DNA from: Combretum micranthum
Taxonomy: Eukaryota; Streptophyta; Magnoliopsida; Myrtales; Combretaceae
Assembly: GCA_024138025.1 (NCBI GenBank)
Contig: JAMXBD010000963.1
Coordinates: 248,001-312,000 of the forward strand
Direction of reading: 5' to 3'
Length of the DNA stretch: 64,000 nt
Part shown: piece by piece, positions 60,778 through 64,000 of the stretch
Position numbering within the stretch: position 1 is the first letter of the stretch
Layout: each line of letters begins with the position of its first letter
The notes under the pieces: generated by a model
Told to the model about the DNA's origin: nothing
Databases searched by the model: none
What the model saw: the letters and a program-made list of their open reading frames with translations, nothing else
Program-made: the position numbers and the translations under genes

Positions 60778-62738
60778 GTTGCCCTCCTCACCTGATTCAT
60801 CTTCCTCACTCTAACTAACATCATCTTCTCTACTTTCATCCCCTTCCATCTCTTCATTAGCTGATTGTTCCTCCTCTACAGTAGTATAGTATGATTCACT
60901 AGTTTTTAAAGCCTCTAAGTTCAGTGGCTCAACCTATTTAAGAGGCCCCATGATCTGTTATGGTGCACAGGTATTAGGGACAATATCATCTGGCTGCTCC
61001 CTAGTGGGGCTCCCATTAAAACAAGAGAAGATTTGGATCCCTAATGCCTCAGCTAACTTTGTTAGTAACTTAATGATAATATTTTCTTCCGCTTAATCTC
61101 TACTACATCAGCCTCTAACCGGGCCAATGTACCCACTAAAAAGTTGGTGGATGATGAAAGGAAGGAATTGTTCCAGGTGCTTCAACATCGTCATCGTGCA
61201 ATGGATTTGAATCAATTTGCTTTATACCCCATCGATTGAATGTGTCATGCATAATCGGTTTTGACTAAAGCTAGGCAAATGGGTTTTGGTCCGTGGGCTA
61301 ACCCATTTAACCCATCTTAAAAACGATTAGGGCCAATTTTTTTAGCCTGTTTAAAAGTAAGCCAATTTTACACAACTCATTTAACCCACGGGCCAAAATG
61401 GGTTAGCCCGCTAGCCCACTTTTATTAAAAAAAAATTATAGGGAAAACATCTTTTAAAGTTAGGTGTTAATTATAATAAAGAAAGACTAATTGATGTACA
61501 TGGATCATAACATTTTTTTTAAAGTATATTGTTATTGTTTTAAATGAAATATAATATCTAATAAGTTATTTTAGAAAACTTATTTTAATATAAAAATTAA
61601 TTAAAATAATAATGAAATTGATTATTAATATACGTATATAACCCTATAAAACTCATTTTTTTTATTATATATATCTTATTTAATTAGTATATAAATGGAT
61701 CAATTTGGCTCATTTAACCCATAAAATATAAAAGTGGATCTACAAAATATACAAGTGAGTTAAAATGGTAAAAAAAGTGGGTTGGCTCATTTAACCTACA
61801 GGCCAAAGTGGGTTGGGTTAGGATCAAGAAATTTTGGTCTATTTTTTAAGCGGTCCAAAATATTTTGGCCGTTTAACCCACGGGCCTAAGGTACCCTGGA
61901 AGTTGATGCAAGCCAATACTTCAATTTTTGAGAATTCTAGTTCTCATTTGAGCTGCATATACCCCCTTCATCTTATGCCCAGCTTGGTGTCTAATCGCAA
62001 ATGCTACTAGCCTGCCTACATTCACCTGATAGTTCTTGATGGCACTATATAAAGAGAGGATATCTTCCTTGGTTACAGCACCAACACTCCTTTGCTTGGA
62101 ATTTAAAGTCTGACCCAGAAGATGGTGAAAGAGTCTATGATTTGTCCACACAAAAGTAGAAACCTTTGACTTACTGGGACAAAAATGGTTGTCTCTTGAT
62201 ATGGTGCTCCATAACTCCTTTTAGGCATTCCCATATGTAGATTTACAATCAAATTAGCAAACTCAAGATCCTCTAGCTCCTCCCTAGTATAAAGCCCCGT
62301 TGCCTTGATGAATGCTGTCATAGTCAACTTATGGTTTTGATTTAAAGCATAGAAGCTGACCTTGTAGTCTAATTTGTTGGCAATATTTTTCATTTCAATC
62401 TTGTAGGAGGCTAGAAACGCCAAAGTGGTCTCTCTTTAAGCTGTCTCTTTGAGACTAAACAATCTCAACCAAGTCGAATCCCTCAACAACTGTCTCATCG
62501 TTGGAACCAACCCATATTGTGCCAGCATCGACCAATCAATTACTTTGTTAGGAAGGATAACTTTGGATTGATGAAACTTTTGAAATTTCTCATGATGACG
62601 ATCCCACAATCCAGCTGATACCAGGACTGGTGCATTGGATGTTCCTTTATCCTTAGATTTTGTAGATCTTAGTCTTTTTCCCTTTGTCTACATTGCAGCC
62701 TTTTTCTTTGCCTTAAATAAATCCCTTCTAGAAGCCAT
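60778..62738 (-). pseudogene. Decayed Athila ORF-1-like gene, interrupted by a hAT-like element
   Basis: The ATG at 62738 gives a basic start (MASRRDLFKAKKKAAM, then a stop). Recognisable blocks aligned with the intact copy at 18.2-19.6 kb follow: WSMLAQYGL, then FIKATGLYTREELEDLEF, GRLVAFAIRHQAGHKMKGVYAA and, after the insertion, RWGIKQID. An acidic tail (EEDESGEEGN) ends near 60778. Several stops and frame changes are present. As in the first copy, an acceptor-like site (TTCACTTACAG) lies two bases upstream of the ATG. Confidence 0.8.
61272..61888. mobile_element. hAT-like non-autonomous element inside the ORF-1-like pseudogene
   Basis: Ends are TAGGCAAATGGGTTTTGG and the complement of CCGTTTAACCCACGGGCCTA, with GGGCTAACCCATTTAACCC-like repeats inside. 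The two sides of the pseudogene's alignment to the intact copy lie exactly on either side. An 8-bp duplication is not convincing (ACTAAAGC versus AGGTACCC). Confidence 0.65.
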
Positions 62739-64000
62739 ATCTGTAAGTGAATTAAACAAATTGGAAACCTAGCAGGAGAAATAAACAAATCAATCAAGGA
62801 TGTGTAACTTCTATATTTCAGGAATTCCTTGAAACTATAGTGAACATCTTAAACAATTCTCTAAACTAAGCAAGAAAGTCTTGAGATTCACAGATGTCAA
62901 CTTTAGTGTAGTGCATGTTCATCGGATACATCTCCAACTCAGCATACATTAGTGATTAACGCTTGACTCTACACGACAGCTAGCACCATATCTTGTATTA
63001 TATGTTTTGCACCTTGCCAAAGCTCATAATGTATTGCCAAATTTAAAGCTTGAGCATGTTATTACGACTCCCAACTTTGGGTTTGTGTAGTGTACCAAAT
63101 ATATCATGTAACATGCTTGTATAACAATTGATCAACTTTGGATAGTACCCTATGCAATGGGGGTACAATTGACCATTACAGCATATGCATAGAGTAGCTA
63201 TGTTCTATTCAAGCATTCTATCAAACACGTCATACACACCATCAAGTAAAAGAAGGGAAAAACACATTCAAGCATTAATCCTTGACCAATCTATGTTAAA
63301 AATTGCTTCACCACACTACTCAGCCATAGAATCGGTGAAATTAAACCCAAGCCCTAATTTCTATCTTATAACATGGGAATTTCGAACTTGGGGTTTCTTA
63401 GCTTCCTTGTCACACAACACATTGTACACCATTATCATTACACAAATTAAGTCAATGCATGCAATTGATAACAATGATGAGACCTATATCAACATATAGA
63501 GCAAATTATAATCCTTAATCAAACCTTACTGTGCGAATTGAACAGCGAAAGTGGATAGAACAATTCGCATTCCTGTTAATGGATGTAGAAAATGAAAAGG
63601 AGTAATTTGTTAACACTAAGAGATGGTGTATTGTGTTGCTTGTTTGATGATGTTGACAGTGAGTGAAAGTTGCGGCCATAATGTGTGTTTAAAATGAGCT
63701 GAGGAGTGAGAAAGAATGAGATAATTATATATAGATAGAGGAACTTACTTAGAAGTCACACCCATAACATGTGGTAATAGCTTCTAATTGTTCGTACTTT
63801 GGAGAGGAGTCACGGGCATGAAGTTCGTCTGGGTAGATATTACCTTCGTTTCCTTTTAGCTCCTTTCAACTGTCACGCCCGTGGTTGTCACCTTGGTAGA
63901 TACTGTTGGTGATTCATTCTGCTTGATTCCAAGGTCATGGTCGTGATTTATGTCTTGTTATCCATTGGAATGCAGCTCTAGCAATTTGATCCAAAATCAC
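62739..64000 (-). other. Spacer upstream of the decayed ORF-1-like gene
   Basis: Corresponds to the pol-to-ORF spacer of element 1; pol itself is outside the window. No coding sequence is supported. Confidence 0.5.
63754..63950. repeat. Phased array, about 55-63 bp spacing, GTCACG-type cores
   Basis: Cores near 63754 (GTCACACCCATAACATG), 63809 (GTCACGGGCATGAAG), 63872 (GTCACGCCCGTGGTTG) and 63934 (GTCATGGTCGTGATT). Same genomic position and nearly the same spacing as the array in element 1 at 20454-20750, but with a different core that matches the array in LTR C2. Confidence 0.6.

Overview
The window reads as nuclear DNA of a flowering plant, very probably a dicot. It is strongly AT-rich and packed with plant-type LTR retroelements, including Athila-lineage Ty3/gypsy pieces with a tRNA-Asp-type primer site. 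It also holds hAT, CACTA and Helitron-like fragments. I see only one host gene: a three-exon IQ67-domain (IQD) calmodulin-binding protein gene on the minus strand at 31.05-32.44 kb. Species cannot be named from this sequence. No tRNA, rRNA, CRISPR or bacterial-type features were seen.

Layout. (1) 0-9.3 kb: long LTR-like elements of two families, called A (about 4.1 kb, TGTAAA...GCGTGACA) and B (about 2.7-2.9 kb, TGAAAT...GGGTCTTTACA). (2) 9.3-12.5 kb: intergenic DNA with a small MITE. (3) 12.5-25.6 kb: a B element, then an Athila element on the minus strand (LTR, polypurine tract, intact extra ORF, broken pol) fused to a truncated A element. (4) 25.6-27.2 kb: a tandem array of Helitron-like units. 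(5) 27.2-35.8 kb: the gene island with IQD, a hAT MITE and a CACTA MITE. (6) 35.8-48.3 kb: a three-level nest: B4 contains B5 and B3, and B3 contains A2. (7) 48.3-64 kb: Athila gag split by B2, which is itself split by A4; then an Athila LTR shared with a second 3' half carrying a decayed extra ORF.

Most A and B insertions can be delimited to the base by 5-bp target duplications (ATTTC, CCCCA, CACAT, ATATG, GATGA; one mismatch for GGTAC/GGTAT and CTTCC/TTTCC). All well-resolved copies are solo, with no internal domain between two LTRs.

The least expected signal is inside these A and B elements. Six B copies share a short acidic C-terminal reading frame (core D/E-D-D/E-x-F-Y ... Y-G-T/S-D/N-F-E) directly behind a splice-acceptor-like site. 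In the best copies (B5, B6) it is preceded by a 60-bp exon-like block whose donor joins it in frame. Four A copies carry an analogous roughly 60-bp block ending E-D-Y-Y/F-D-stop in the same splice phase. Many copies, and both Athila elements, also contain tandem or phased hairpin cassettes. Their sequence differs completely from copy to copy, but the inverted-repeat form, and in the Athila elements a spacing of about 60 bp, is kept.
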